In this document: positions 34,063-41,730 of the stretch, one piece after another
Position numbering within the stretch: position 1 is the stretch's first letter
Layout: the number at the start of each line of letters is the position of its first letter
Assembly (NCBI GenBank): GCA_024398595.1
Contig: JAKSIX010000002.1
Coordinates: forward strand, 1 to 64,000
Length of the DNA stretch: 64,000 bases
Direction of reading: 5' to 3'
Origin: Bacteroidaceae bacterium
Lineage (GTDB): Bacteria; Bacteroidota; Bacteroidia; Bacteroidales; Bacteroidaceae
Position numbers and translations under genes: made by a program
The notes under the pieces: generated by a model
Seen by the model: the letters and a program-made list of their open reading frames with translations, nothing else
Databases searched by the model: none
Told to the model about the DNA's origin: nothing

Positions 34063-35864
34063 TTCTGGCGGCAGGAATGGGTAAGCGTCTTGGAGAGCTT
34101 ACAAAATCTAACACAAAGTGTATGATTGAAGTCAACGGTGTGCCGCTGATAGATAGAATGCTTGTGAATCTGACGGGTCTCGGACTATCCCGTGTAGTTA
34201 TAGTTGTCGGATATGAAGGTGAGAGACTTATGGATTACATAGGTCACCGTTACGATGAAAACTTGAAAATTGAGTATGTTGTCAATCCGATATTCGATCG
34301 CACTAACAATATATATTCACTGGCTCTGGCAAAGAAACAGCTACAGGAGGATGATACTCTGCTGTTGGAGAGTGATTTGATTTTTGAACAGCGTATGCTA
34401 AATCTGCTGTTGGATAATAAATATCCGAATCTGGCGCTGGTGGCCAAGTATGAGACTTGGATGGATGGCACTATGGTACGTATTGATGACGATAACAGAA
34501 TAGTCAGTTTCGTTCCGAAAAAGGCATTCAAATACTCGGATGTTCCATATTATTACAAAACCTGCAATATATATAAGTTCAGCAGAGAATTCTGTGCAAA
34601 TCAGTATGTGCCATTTCTTGAGGCGTACAGCAGGGCAATGGGTAATAATGAGTACTATGAGCAGGTGTTGCGTGTGCTGACTGTTTTGGACAAATCTGAA
34701 CTGATGGCTCTTCCGATAACTGATGAAAAGTGGTATGAGATTGATGATGTTCAGGATAAGGATATAGCTGAGACGATATTTTCCTCTGCTGATGCCCGCT
34801 TGATCAAACTGTCCCATTGCTATGGTGGATATTGGCGATTCCCAGAGTTGAAGGATTTCTGTTATTTGGTCAATCCTTATTTCCCTCCTGCCAGGATGAA
34901 GGATGAAATATGTGCAAATTTCAATTCATTACTTACACAGTATCCATCGGGAATGGCTGTCAATTCGCTGCTTGGTGGAAAATATTTTGGAATACGGCAG
35001 AATTATGTATGTGTCGGCAATGGAGCTGCAGAACTGATAAAATGTCTGATGGAGAATCATGCATATGGGAAGACTGGTGTTGTGTTCCCAACTTTTGAGG
35101 AGTATCCGAACAGATTGGCTTCGAAGGATATAGTCAGATATATACCGGATAACCGTGATTTTTCATATACATCAGATGATTTGAAGAATTATTTTGCAGA
35201 CAAGAATTTGTCCAATCTCCTGCTTGTCAATCCGGATAATCCGTCTGGTAATTTTATTTCAAAAGATGATGTTCTGTCATTGTTAAGATGGTGCAGTGAG
35301 AGAAACATTTTTCTTATCGTGGATGAGAGTTTTGTTGATTTTACAGAAAATCATAAGGACAATACTTTGCTGCGAAACGATATTCTTTCAGGTAATGCAA
35401 ATCTCGCGGTTGTGAAATCCATAAGTAAATCGTACGGTGTTCCGGGGTTGCGCCTGGGCATTGTCGCATCATCCGACAGCGCGCTGATTGATGCAATGCG
35501 TAAGGAGGTCGCCATTTGGAATATCAATTCATTTGCGGAGTTTTACATGCAGGTATTCAACAAGTATGAAAAGGATTATTATGCTGCATGTGATAAATTT
35601 ATAGAGGAAAGAGCAATGTTCTATAGAGAACTTTGCGATGTTCCATATTTGAGAGTCATACCATCATCGGCAAATTATTTTCTCTGTGAGGTGACGTCGC
35701 GCTATTCATCGCATGAACTGACGGAACTGCTTTTGAGGGAACATAATGTACTTATTAAGGACTGTGGAACTAAAAGTGCATTTTCAGACAGACAGTTCGT
35801 TCGAATTGCTGTGAGGGATAGAAATGACAATCATATGCTTGCCGAGATATTGAAGGGGATATGA
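34050..35864 (+). CDS. Fusion: LicC-like cytidylyltransferase + PLP-dependent aminotransferase/decarboxylase-like domain
   Basis: A 604-residue two-domain protein. Residues 1-240: NTP_transferase domain with ILAAGMGKRL (5-14), K23 and the LicC-type NPIFDRTNNIYSL (79-91). Residues about 255-604: fold-type I PLP domain with NPDNPSG (394-400), D425 in VDESF and the Schiff-base Lys in SISKSYG (K460), then GLRLG. The fusion suggests channelling: the PLP domain makes an amino-alcohol phosphate or related molecule (for instance by CobD-like decarboxylation of a phospho-amino acid), and the first domain adds CMP. A LicD transferase two genes on could then use it. The substrate is inferred. The separate genes at 144-1926 are the same pair in opposite order. 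The stop overlaps the next start by 4 nt. Confidence 0.85.
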   Translation: MQAIILAAGMGKRLGELTKSNTKCMIEVNGVPLIDRMLVNLTGLGLSRVVIVVGYEGERLMDYIGHRYDENLKIEYVVNPIFDRTNNIYSLALAKKQLQEDDTLLLESDLIFEQRMLNLLLDNKYPNLALVAKYETWMDGTMVRIDDDNRIVSFVPKKAFKYSDVPYYYKTCNIYKFSREFCANQYVPFLEAYSRAMGNNEYYEQVLRVLTVLDKSELMALPITDEKWYEIDDVQDKDIAETIFSSADARLIKLSHCYGGYWRFPELKDFCYLVNPYFPPARMKDEICANFNSLLTQYPSGMAVNSLLGGKYFGIRQNYVCVGNGAAELIKCLMENHAYGKTGVVFPTFEEYPNRLASKDIVRYIPDNRDFSYTSDDLKNYFADKNLSNLLLVNPDNPSGNFISKDDVLSLLRWCSERNIFLIVDESFVDFTENHKDNTLLRNDILSGNANLAVVKSISKSYGVPGLRLGIVASSDSALIDAMRKEVAIWNINSFAEFYMQVFNKYEKDYYAACDKFIEERAMFYRELCDVPYLRVIPSSANYFLCEVTSRYSSHELTELLLREHNVLIKDCGTKSAFSDRQFVRIAVRDRNDNHMLAEILKGI

Positions 35865-36952
35865 AGAAAAAGACTGAGATTTGTATCTGTGGTGGGGGAA
35901 ATCTGGCTCATGTGACTGGTGGATACCTTGCGTCTAAGGATGAGTATTCGGTACGTTTGCTTACGCGTCATCCAGAAAAATGGTGCGTGGATGGCAGACC
36001 ATTGATTGTTGAAGATCCTGACGGCAATAGATTCAGAGGTAATTTTTCTTTGGTTACACCTGATGCGCAGACTGCATTGGATGGCGCGGAAATTGTCCTT
36101 TTGTGTGTTCCTGGATTTGCAATAGCAGATGAATTGAAAAAAATCAGGGAATACGTCACGTCTGATATGTATATCGGCTCAATTGTGTCCAGTACAGGAT
36201 TTTTTTTGATGGCTGATGAACTCCTGGGACTTGATACCCGCTTGTTCGGTCTGCAGAGAGTGCCTTTTATTGCCAGGGTTGACGAGTATGGCTCAAAAGC
36301 GATGTTGCTTGGGTACAAACCTTCAATAACAATTGCAACTTTGCATATTTCGGAACGGGAGTATTTGGTATCAACATTAACTGCGATGTTTGATGTCCCT
36401 GTTGTATTACTTGATAATTATATGAAGGTAACGTTGTCAAATAGTAACCCGATATTGCATCCTTCCAGATTATATGGTATGTTTGGAAGTTGCAGGGAGA
36501 CGTACGATTCGGAAATTATGTTTTATGAAGATTGGGATGTAAGAAGTTCGGAAATTTTGATTGAGTGTGACCGGGAATTTAGAAAAGTTGCTGAATCATA
36601 TGATGTGGGTGAAAATGATATACCTTCGCTTTTGACATATTATGAGAGTAGTGATGCGGTTTCATTGACAAAAAAAATACATTCTATTTCAGCATTCAAG
36701 GGACTTAGGGCTCCTATGATTAGGCTGGAATCTCAAAAGTATGTTCCTGATTATGAAAACCGTTACTTTACGGAGGATATCCCGTTTGGTATGCTGATGG
36801 TCAGGGCTTTTGCTGAACGGCAGGGAATTACTACGGAGATGATTGATACTGTTATAAGCTGGGCTCAGAATGTCATGAACAGGGAATATTTGCGCGATGG
36901 AATTCTAAATGGATGTGATTTGGTAGATACTATTGTTCCATATGTCCTATGA
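35861..36952 (+). CDS. Opine dehydrogenase-family protein (octopine/nopaline dehydrogenase type)
   Basis: A 363-residue NAD(P)-dependent enzyme. A Rossmann N-terminus with CGGGNLAH (residues 10-17) is followed from about residue 180 by the all-helical octopine-dehydrogenase domain, including NPILHPSRLYG (196-206) whose H200 matches the family's catalytic His. Family members reductively couple a 2-keto acid with the amine of an amino acid. In several Gram-negative O-antigens such opines (alanopine, N-(1-carboxyethyl)-lysine) decorate sugars. Its place inside a glycan operon, with 4-nt overlaps to both neighbours, points to that kind of role. An alternative is a polyol/keto-acid reductase in the same precursor pathway. 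Confidence 0.75.
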   Translation: MKKKTEICICGGGNLAHVTGGYLASKDEYSVRLLTRHPEKWCVDGRPLIVEDPDGNRFRGNFSLVTPDAQTALDGAEIVLLCVPGFAIADELKKIREYVTSDMYIGSIVSSTGFFLMADELLGLDTRLFGLQRVPFIARVDEYGSKAMLLGYKPSITIATLHISEREYLVSTLTAMFDVPVVLLDNYMKVTLSNSNPILHPSRLYGMFGSCRETYDSEIMFYEDWDVRSSEILIECDREFRKVAESYDVGENDIPSLLTYYESSDAVSLTKKIHSISAFKGLRAPMIRLESQKYVPDYENRYFTEDIPFGMLMVRAFAERQGITTEMIDTVISWAQNVMNREYLRDGILNGCDLVDTIVPYVL

Positions 36953-37770
36953 TTGACGAATCAATACAGAAACAGCTGCGCGAACAGTATAATCCGGACG
37001 GATCGATGTTACGTGAGATACAGATGTACCTTCTTGATATTTTGTCAGAGGTTGACCGTGTCTGCCGGGAGAATGGCCTTACATATTGGCTTGATTCAGG
37101 AACATTGTTGGGCGCGGTACGGCACGGTGGGTTTATTCCGTGGGATGATGACATAGATATATGTATCCTAAGGAAAGACTACAAACGCTTCTGTAAGGTT
37201 ATGCGTGAATGTCTGCGTCCTCCGTACAAGTTATATGCTATAGACTATGACTCGGACTACAATCACAAGTGGCCGCGTATAGTGAACGAAAATATATCAG
37301 TGAAGCGTATGGCGCCTGATGGGGCAGTCAGGGAGGAGAAACTTTGGGTTGATGCTTTTTTAATGTGCAATGGACATCCGTCATACGTGAGGAAAATAGA
37401 TGCATTGTATGGGCGTTGTTTTCGTCGGGTTCATGGAATTGTGGATGATGGTTGGTTGCGCAGGGTCGCAGGATTTGTGGCATTTCCGTTTGCAACATTG
37501 CTTGTGATGTTTTCGCGTTTGTATGGTAAGACGTTCTACCGCGATACGCTCGTGCATGATTATGCGTCGGGATTTTATAGTATTCGTAAGGTAGATGATA
37601 TATTCCCATTGTCGTCTATATCGTTTGAGGGTAGGTACTTTATATCTCCTGGTAATCCTGAAGCATATCTGAAAAGGGTGTTCGGAAATTACGAAGAACT
37701 TCCTTCAGAGGATAGTAGATTGACTCATAATATGATGGAAGTTAATTTGCTTAATTGTCAAAATAAATGA
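36949..37770 (+). CDS. LicD-family phosphotransferase
   Basis: A 273-residue protein with the LicD nucleotidyltransferase-fold signature at residues 46-71: YWLDSGTLLGAVRHGG followed by FIPWDDDIDI, including the metal-binding DDDID. A hydrophobic patch (about 165-185) may be a membrane contact. LicD proteins transfer phosphocholine, phosphoethanolamine or similar groups from CDP-activated donors to glycans. The donor would come from the LicC-PLP fusion two genes upstream. Both ends overlap neighbours by 4 nt. The region is more A+T-rich than the housekeeping genes around the island, in keeping with horizontal origin. Confidence 0.88.
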   Translation: MIDESIQKQLREQYNPDGSMLREIQMYLLDILSEVDRVCRENGLTYWLDSGTLLGAVRHGGFIPWDDDIDICILRKDYKRFCKVMRECLRPPYKLYAIDYDSDYNHKWPRIVNENISVKRMAPDGAVREEKLWVDAFLMCNGHPSYVRKIDALYGRCFRRVHGIVDDGWLRRVAGFVAFPFATLLVMFSRLYGKTFYRDTLVHDYASGFYSIRKVDDIFPLSSISFEGRYFISPGNPEAYLKRVFGNYEELPSEDSRLTHNMMEVNLLNCQNK

Positions 37771-38375
37771 ACGCAGGTGTGATTTTGGCAGGAGACGTTG
37801 GATCACGCTCTGGTTTGAACACTCCAAAGCAGTTCTATAAGGTGGCAGGCAAGACTGTACTGGAACATACTGTTGATGTGTTTGAACGTCACGGGGGAAT
37901 TGATGAGATTGCAGTAGTGGTCAATTCATCTCTTGTGCGCGAAGTGGAGAGTATAATCCTGCGTAACAAATGGACCAAACTGAAGAAGGTGCTGATTGGA
38001 GGCAAGGAAAGATACTACAATCAGGAGCAGGCGGTGATGGAGATTATGAAATATGTTGACGGAAGGAATAGAAATGCTATGGTCAGAAGCCGCTATCAGT
38101 CCTGTGCCTATATGTCTTTGAAGCTTGGAATATACGGGAAGAATGAATATAGGAACAAGTTCCATTTGCTGCGGACGGTGGACATCTTGTCGAACGATTG
38201 TCAGACAAAACATGCGAATCTGGTGGTCTGGTGTTCCTTTCATTTCAGTTATAGGCTGGCTGTCTTTGGAGCGAAGGCGATAAACAAATACCAGGTGCTG
38301 AAAAACAAATTGATAGAAATTTGGAATTTGCTTCGTGCTGTAATATCTTTAAAGCGTTTTAACTATTCAAGATAA
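37767..38375 (+). CDS. IspD/TarI-like cytidylyltransferase N-terminus joined to an unrelated C-terminus
   Basis: A 202-residue reading frame. Residues 1-100 match the N-terminal half of IspD/TarI/Bcs1-type cytidylyltransferases: VILAGDVGSR (G10 replaced by D), PKQF (20-23) and GGKERYYN (78-85). The second half should contain the HDAVRP active-site strand and the CTP/dimer elements, but none is visible. Instead residues 101-202 form a basic, probably helical stretch (from about 38067). The frame is open throughout, so this looks like an in-frame deletion or fusion and not a frameshift. It probably has no cytidylyltransferase activity alone. It overlaps licD by 4 nt and precedes the SDR-TagD gene by 1 nt, and could be a decaying copy of an Acs1/Bcs1-like gene. 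Confidence 0.55.
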   Translation: MNAGVILAGDVGSRSGLNTPKQFYKVAGKTVLEHTVDVFERHGGIDEIAVVVNSSLVREVESIILRNKWTKLKKVLIGGKERYYNQEQAVMEIMKYVDGRNRNAMVRSRYQSCAYMSLKLGIYGKNEYRNKFHLLRTVDILSNDCQTKHANLVVWCSFHFSYRLAVFGAKAINKYQVLKNKLIEIWNLLRAVISLKRFNYSR

Positions 38376-38376
38376 A

Positions 38377-39564
38377 ATGGGTGCTGCTGAACATAAATAT
38401 AATAAGGCGTTGGTGATAGGTGGAAGTAACGGCATCGGTCTGAGCATTGTGCTGAATCTTGCTGCAATGTGCCGGAACATCGTTATTATGGACAAGGTGG
38501 CTCCGGATTGTGAACTGCCGGACAATGTCTCTTATTATCATTATAACCTTTTGAATGACTGTTTTGAGGATAATGCCGATACTGCCGGTGTGGGACAGGC
38601 TGACATGGATATTCTCGTTGTTACGGCAGGCTTTGGACGTATTGCTCCATTTGAGACATTCGTGGATAAGGAAATTGACAATGTGTTTGGCGTGAATGCT
38701 GTGGCTCTGACAAAAGTTATCAGATATTATTATCCGCGAATGTTGCATGGCGACAGTTTCTTCTGTGCTGTGATGGGTAGCATTGCGGGACTTGTTGCAT
38801 CTCCAATGATAAGTCTGTACAGTGCTACGAAGGCTGCCGTATGTAAATTGACCGAAGGGATAAATGCGGAATTGGAATCTGCAGGATCGTTAAATCGTGT
38901 GCTGAATGTATCTCCCGGCTCGATTAAAGGGACAAAGTTTAACGGTGCATCGGAGAATAATCTGAAATTGACGGAAGGACTTGCGGCTGAGATAATTGAA
39001 AGGATGCTTGCACGTGAGCTCTTGTATATTCCTGACTACGATAATGTGTATAAGGGCGTGCTGGAACGTTATCATACAGACCCGCATAAATTTGCATCGG
39101 ACAGTTGCCGCTACAAGATTGGGAGCGGAAGAATGAATTGTAATCCTCAGTTGAGGGTGGGGTATCTTAGCGGGACATTTGATCTCTTTCATATAGGTCA
39201 TCTGAATTTGCTGCGCAGGGCTAAGGAATGTTGTGATTATTTGGTTGTCGGTGTCCATAAGGATGCGTCACATAAAGGGAAGGAAACTTTTATCCCGTAC
39301 GAGGAGCGTTGTGACATACTCCGTAATATCAAGTATGTTGATAAGGTTATTCAGAGTCTGCCGGAGGATGATGAGATATACAGACAAGGTATTGTGAAAT
39401 ATGACTGCCTGTTTGTAGGCAGTGACTACAAGGGAACCGAGCGTTTCAACCGCTACGAGGCCTATTTTGCCGACAAGAACGTGAGAATAATATACTTCCC
39501 ATATACCCAAGGCACAAGCAGTACGCGACTTCGTAATGCTCTGGATGCGATATCAGAGAAATAA
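38377..39564 (+). CDS. Fusion: short-chain dehydrogenase + TagD-like glycerol-3-phosphate cytidylyltransferase
   Basis: A 395-residue two-domain protein. Residues 1-250: SDR with GGSNGIG (15-21), Ser in GSIAG (134-138) and YSATK (148-152). Residues 257-395: TagD-type cytidylyltransferase with GTFDLFHIGH (HIGH 272-275) and TSSTRLR (380-386). TagD makes CDP-glycerol from glycerol-3-phosphate and CTP. The known Acs1/Bcs1 enzymes fuse an IspD-like cytidylyltransferase to an SDR to make CDP-ribitol; here a different cytidylyltransferase family is attached on the other side of the SDR. The likely product is a CDP-polyol made from a phosphorylated keto-sugar. The TagF-like transferase starts 1 nt after the stop and is the natural user. 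Confidence 0.85.
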   Translation: MGAAEHKYNKALVIGGSNGIGLSIVLNLAAMCRNIVIMDKVAPDCELPDNVSYYHYNLLNDCFEDNADTAGVGQADMDILVVTAGFGRIAPFETFVDKEIDNVFGVNAVALTKVIRYYYPRMLHGDSFFCAVMGSIAGLVASPMISLYSATKAAVCKLTEGINAELESAGSLNRVLNVSPGSIKGTKFNGASENNLKLTEGLAAEIIERMLARELLYIPDYDNVYKGVLERYHTDPHKFASDSCRYKIGSGRMNCNPQLRVGYLSGTFDLFHIGHLNLLRRAKECCDYLVVGVHKDASHKGKETFIPYEERCDILRNIKYVDKVIQSLPEDDEIYRQGIVKYDCLFVGSDYKGTERFNRYEAYFADKNVRIIYFPYTQGTSSTRLRNALDAISEK

Positions 39565-39565
39565 T

Positions 39566-40762
39566 ATGAAATTCCTGGCATATCTGATTTGCTATTTTAT
39601 TTATCCGTTCTCGTTCCTGTTTCCACGGGACAGCCGGAAATATGCCTTTGGCAGTTTCCGTGGAGCGTTTAACGACAATGCGAAACATTTATTCATATAT
39701 GCGTCGCAGCATTGTTCCGATGCCCGTTGCGTATGGCTCTCGCCGGACAGGAAAACTGTGGCTCTTGTGCGCCGTCTGGGCTTCGAAAGCTATTATGTAC
39801 TTTCTCCAAGAGGGGCGTGGTATGCATTGACAGCCAGATACTGGTTTGTAAATTCCTATTCCAATGATATTTTCTTCAGTTTCTCCGGTGGTGCTGTAAT
39901 CATTAATCTGTGGCACGGACTTACGATAAAACGTATAGAATTTGGAATAACCACCGGTGATTTGGCTGACAGATATGTGAAAAAAACATTGAAAGAACGG
40001 TTCTATCATCCTCAGGTGTATATCCGACCGGATTATGTGCTGTCATCCTCACACTTTCAATCTGAGATATTTGCCAAGGATTTCAGGATTGATATATCAC
40101 GTTGCTTGGAGTTCGGCTATCCGCGCAATTACCTGTTGGGACGCTCTTTTCAGGAGAGAATGGATTTCGCCTCCAAGTTTGAACCGGAGCAGGCGCGTGA
40201 GGTTCTGAATATGTTGCGTAATTATTCCAGAAGTTACATCTATATGCCTACGTGGCGTGACTCGCAACGTGAGGTTTTTGTGCAGAGTCTGGATCTGAAT
40301 GCGTTGAACGGGATACTTGCTGACAGGAACGAACTGATGCTTCTCAAACCCCATGCTAATACAATTGTAGATAATGTTGAGTCTCTGTCAAATATCAGAC
40401 TTTTGGACAACAGACTGGATATTTACTCCATTATACCTGACATTGATGTGCTTATATCAGATTATTCCTCTATTATTCAGGATTTCCTGCTTATGAGTGG
40501 CAAAGGGCTGATATTGTATCTGTATGATTATAAAGACTATGCCACCGGACGTGATTTCGAGATTGACTATGAGGCAATAATGCCGGGAGTCAGGGCTTAC
40601 GATTTCGGAATGCTGCGGCAAGCCATTCAAAATGACTGTATAGTTCCAGAGGAGGAACGCAGGCGTTTCATTGGGCTGTTCTGGGGCAATAGCTTGAATA
40701 TCAATTCTTCTGACGAGATAATAGGCTTTGTGCACTCTTTGGATAGAAAAATTTACAAATAG
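39566..40762 (+). CDS. CDP-glycerol/polyol-phosphate transferase (TagB/TagF family)
   Basis: A 398-residue protein of the CDP-glycerol:glycerophosphotransferase family. Hallmarks are INLWHG (LWHG 115-118), YMPTWR (226-231), KPHAN (261-265) and ISDYSSIIQDF (297-307). The N-terminus holds a hydrophobic segment (about 1-20) that may sit on the inner membrane. Members add glycerol-phosphate or ribitol-phosphate units from CDP donors, building teichoic-acid-like chains or single modifications. Here the donor is presumably made by the SDR-TagD fusion immediately upstream. An ATG 30 nt earlier lies inside the upstream gene, so 39566 is chosen. Primase- or polymerase-like activity cannot be separated by eye. 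Confidence 0.88.
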   Translation: MKFLAYLICYFIYPFSFLFPRDSRKYAFGSFRGAFNDNAKHLFIYASQHCSDARCVWLSPDRKTVALVRRLGFESYYVLSPRGAWYALTARYWFVNSYSNDIFFSFSGGAVIINLWHGLTIKRIEFGITTGDLADRYVKKTLKERFYHPQVYIRPDYVLSSSHFQSEIFAKDFRIDISRCLEFGYPRNYLLGRSFQERMDFASKFEPEQAREVLNMLRNYSRSYIYMPTWRDSQREVFVQSLDLNALNGILADRNELMLLKPHANTIVDNVESLSNIRLLDNRLDIYSIIPDIDVLISDYSSIIQDFLLMSGKGLILYLYDYKDYATGRDFEIDYEAIMPGVRAYDFGMLRQAIQNDCIVPEEERRRFIGLFWGNSLNINSSDEIIGFVHSLDRKIYK

Positions 40763-40787
40763 CTGTTTCCTATACGAAGGATTGGGG

Positions 40788-40830
40788 AACTTGAATAATA
40801 GCAATTCGGTAACTTACGAAACCTAAATAA
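40788..40830 (+). repeat. Degenerate copy of the CGAAAC-type repeat before the GT2 gene
   Basis: AACTTGAATAAT at 40788-40799 repeats the end of the inverted repeat at 13344-13359, and the next segment (40801-40828) aligns with 13331-13358 at roughly three quarters of positions (shared CAATT, AACTT, CGAAAC, AATAA). The fold itself is decayed. It fills the only sizeable gap in the island. Confidence 0.35.
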
Positions 40831-41730
40831 ATGATATCGGTTATTATCTGTACATATAATAGGGACAAGTATATATATAATGTATTACGCAGTCTTGCAG
40901 AGGGATCTTATCCTCGCGACAAATATGAGATTGTAGTTGTTGACAACAACTGTACCGATAATACGCAGGAAGAGCTGGAGCGGTTTGCCGCAGATTACCC
41001 CGATGTCGCTATAAAAACGGTGACGGAGTTTGAACAGGGTTTGTCACACGCACGAAACCGCGGAATACTTGAGTCCGGCGGTGATATACTGGTGTATGTT
41101 GATGATGATGCGACAGTGAATAAGGAATACCTGTCGGTATATGATGAATTCTTCTTGCGTAATGCTGGAATTGAGGCGGCGGGTGGACCTGTAATACCTT
41201 ACTATGAGGATGGGACTGAGCCGGAGTGGATGACCTATCATCTGAGAAGGCTGCTTACGGGGTATCTGTACTTCGGCGACAAGGAACGTGATTTCCCCGG
41301 GGACAATTATCCGGGTGGAGGCAATGCCGCCTATAGAAAAAAAGTATTCGATACCGTAGGCTTGTACAATGTTGAGTTAGGTCGAAAAGGAGACAGTCTG
41401 GCAGGTGGCGAGGAAAAGGACATCTTCAATAAGATGACATCTGCCGGAATGCGCTTCCGGTATTTGCCTGGGGCAATTCTGTATCATAGTATTCCACATT
41501 ATAAATTGGAACGGGACTATTTTGACCGTGTAACGTGCGGAATAGGTGAGAGCGAACGCAAACGCACTCTGAGAATATCCAGAACTGCATATCTTAAGCG
41601 TCTCGTCAAAGAAGGAGTGAAATGGTGCGGCACATTGGTACTTTGGATTATATACCTGTTCCGTGGACGTGTGAGGTGCGGCAACATGCTGGTAAGATTC
41701 CGCTGGAATGTAACGAGAAAGTTACTTTGA
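40831..41730 (+). CDS. Family 2 glycosyltransferase
   Basis: A 299-residue GT-A fold enzyme. The start MISVIICTYNRDKYI, the EIVVVDNNCTDNT segment and the metal-binding triple Asp (residues 91-93 in VYVDDDATV) are typical of GT2. A C-terminal hydrophobic stretch (about residues 266-277) suggests inner-membrane association. It transfers a sugar from a nucleotide donor to the growing glycan; the sugar is unknown. It lies 68 nt after the TagF-like gene, the only sizeable gap in the island. Its 3' end overlaps the convergent YfhO gene by 9 nt. Confidence 0.87.
   Translation: MISVIICTYNRDKYIYNVLRSLAEGSYPRDKYEIVVVDNNCTDNTQEELERFAADYPDVAIKTVTEFEQGLSHARNRGILESGGDILVYVDDDATVNKEYLSVYDEFFLRNAGIEAAGGPVIPYYEDGTEPEWMTYHLRRLLTGYLYFGDKERDFPGDNYPGGGNAAYRKKVFDTVGLYNVELGRKGDSLAGGEEKDIFNKMTSAGMRFRYLPGAILYHSIPHYKLERDYFDRVTCGIGESERKRTLRISRTAYLKRLVKEGVKWCGTLVLWIIYLFRGRVRCGNMLVRFRWNVTRKLL

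Noticed and set aside
34050-35864. Phosphonate (2-aminoethylphosphonate) pathway
   Set aside because: Cytidylyltransferase-PLP fusions also occur with phosphonates, but no PEP mutase or phosphonopyruvate decarboxylase is present in the window, so an amino-alcohol phosphate is the better guess.
32518-41730. Complete capsule or O-antigen locus
   Set aside because: No Wzy, Wzz/Wza, initiating glycosyltransferase, UpxY/UpxZ regulator or invertible promoter was seen; it is a smaller island.
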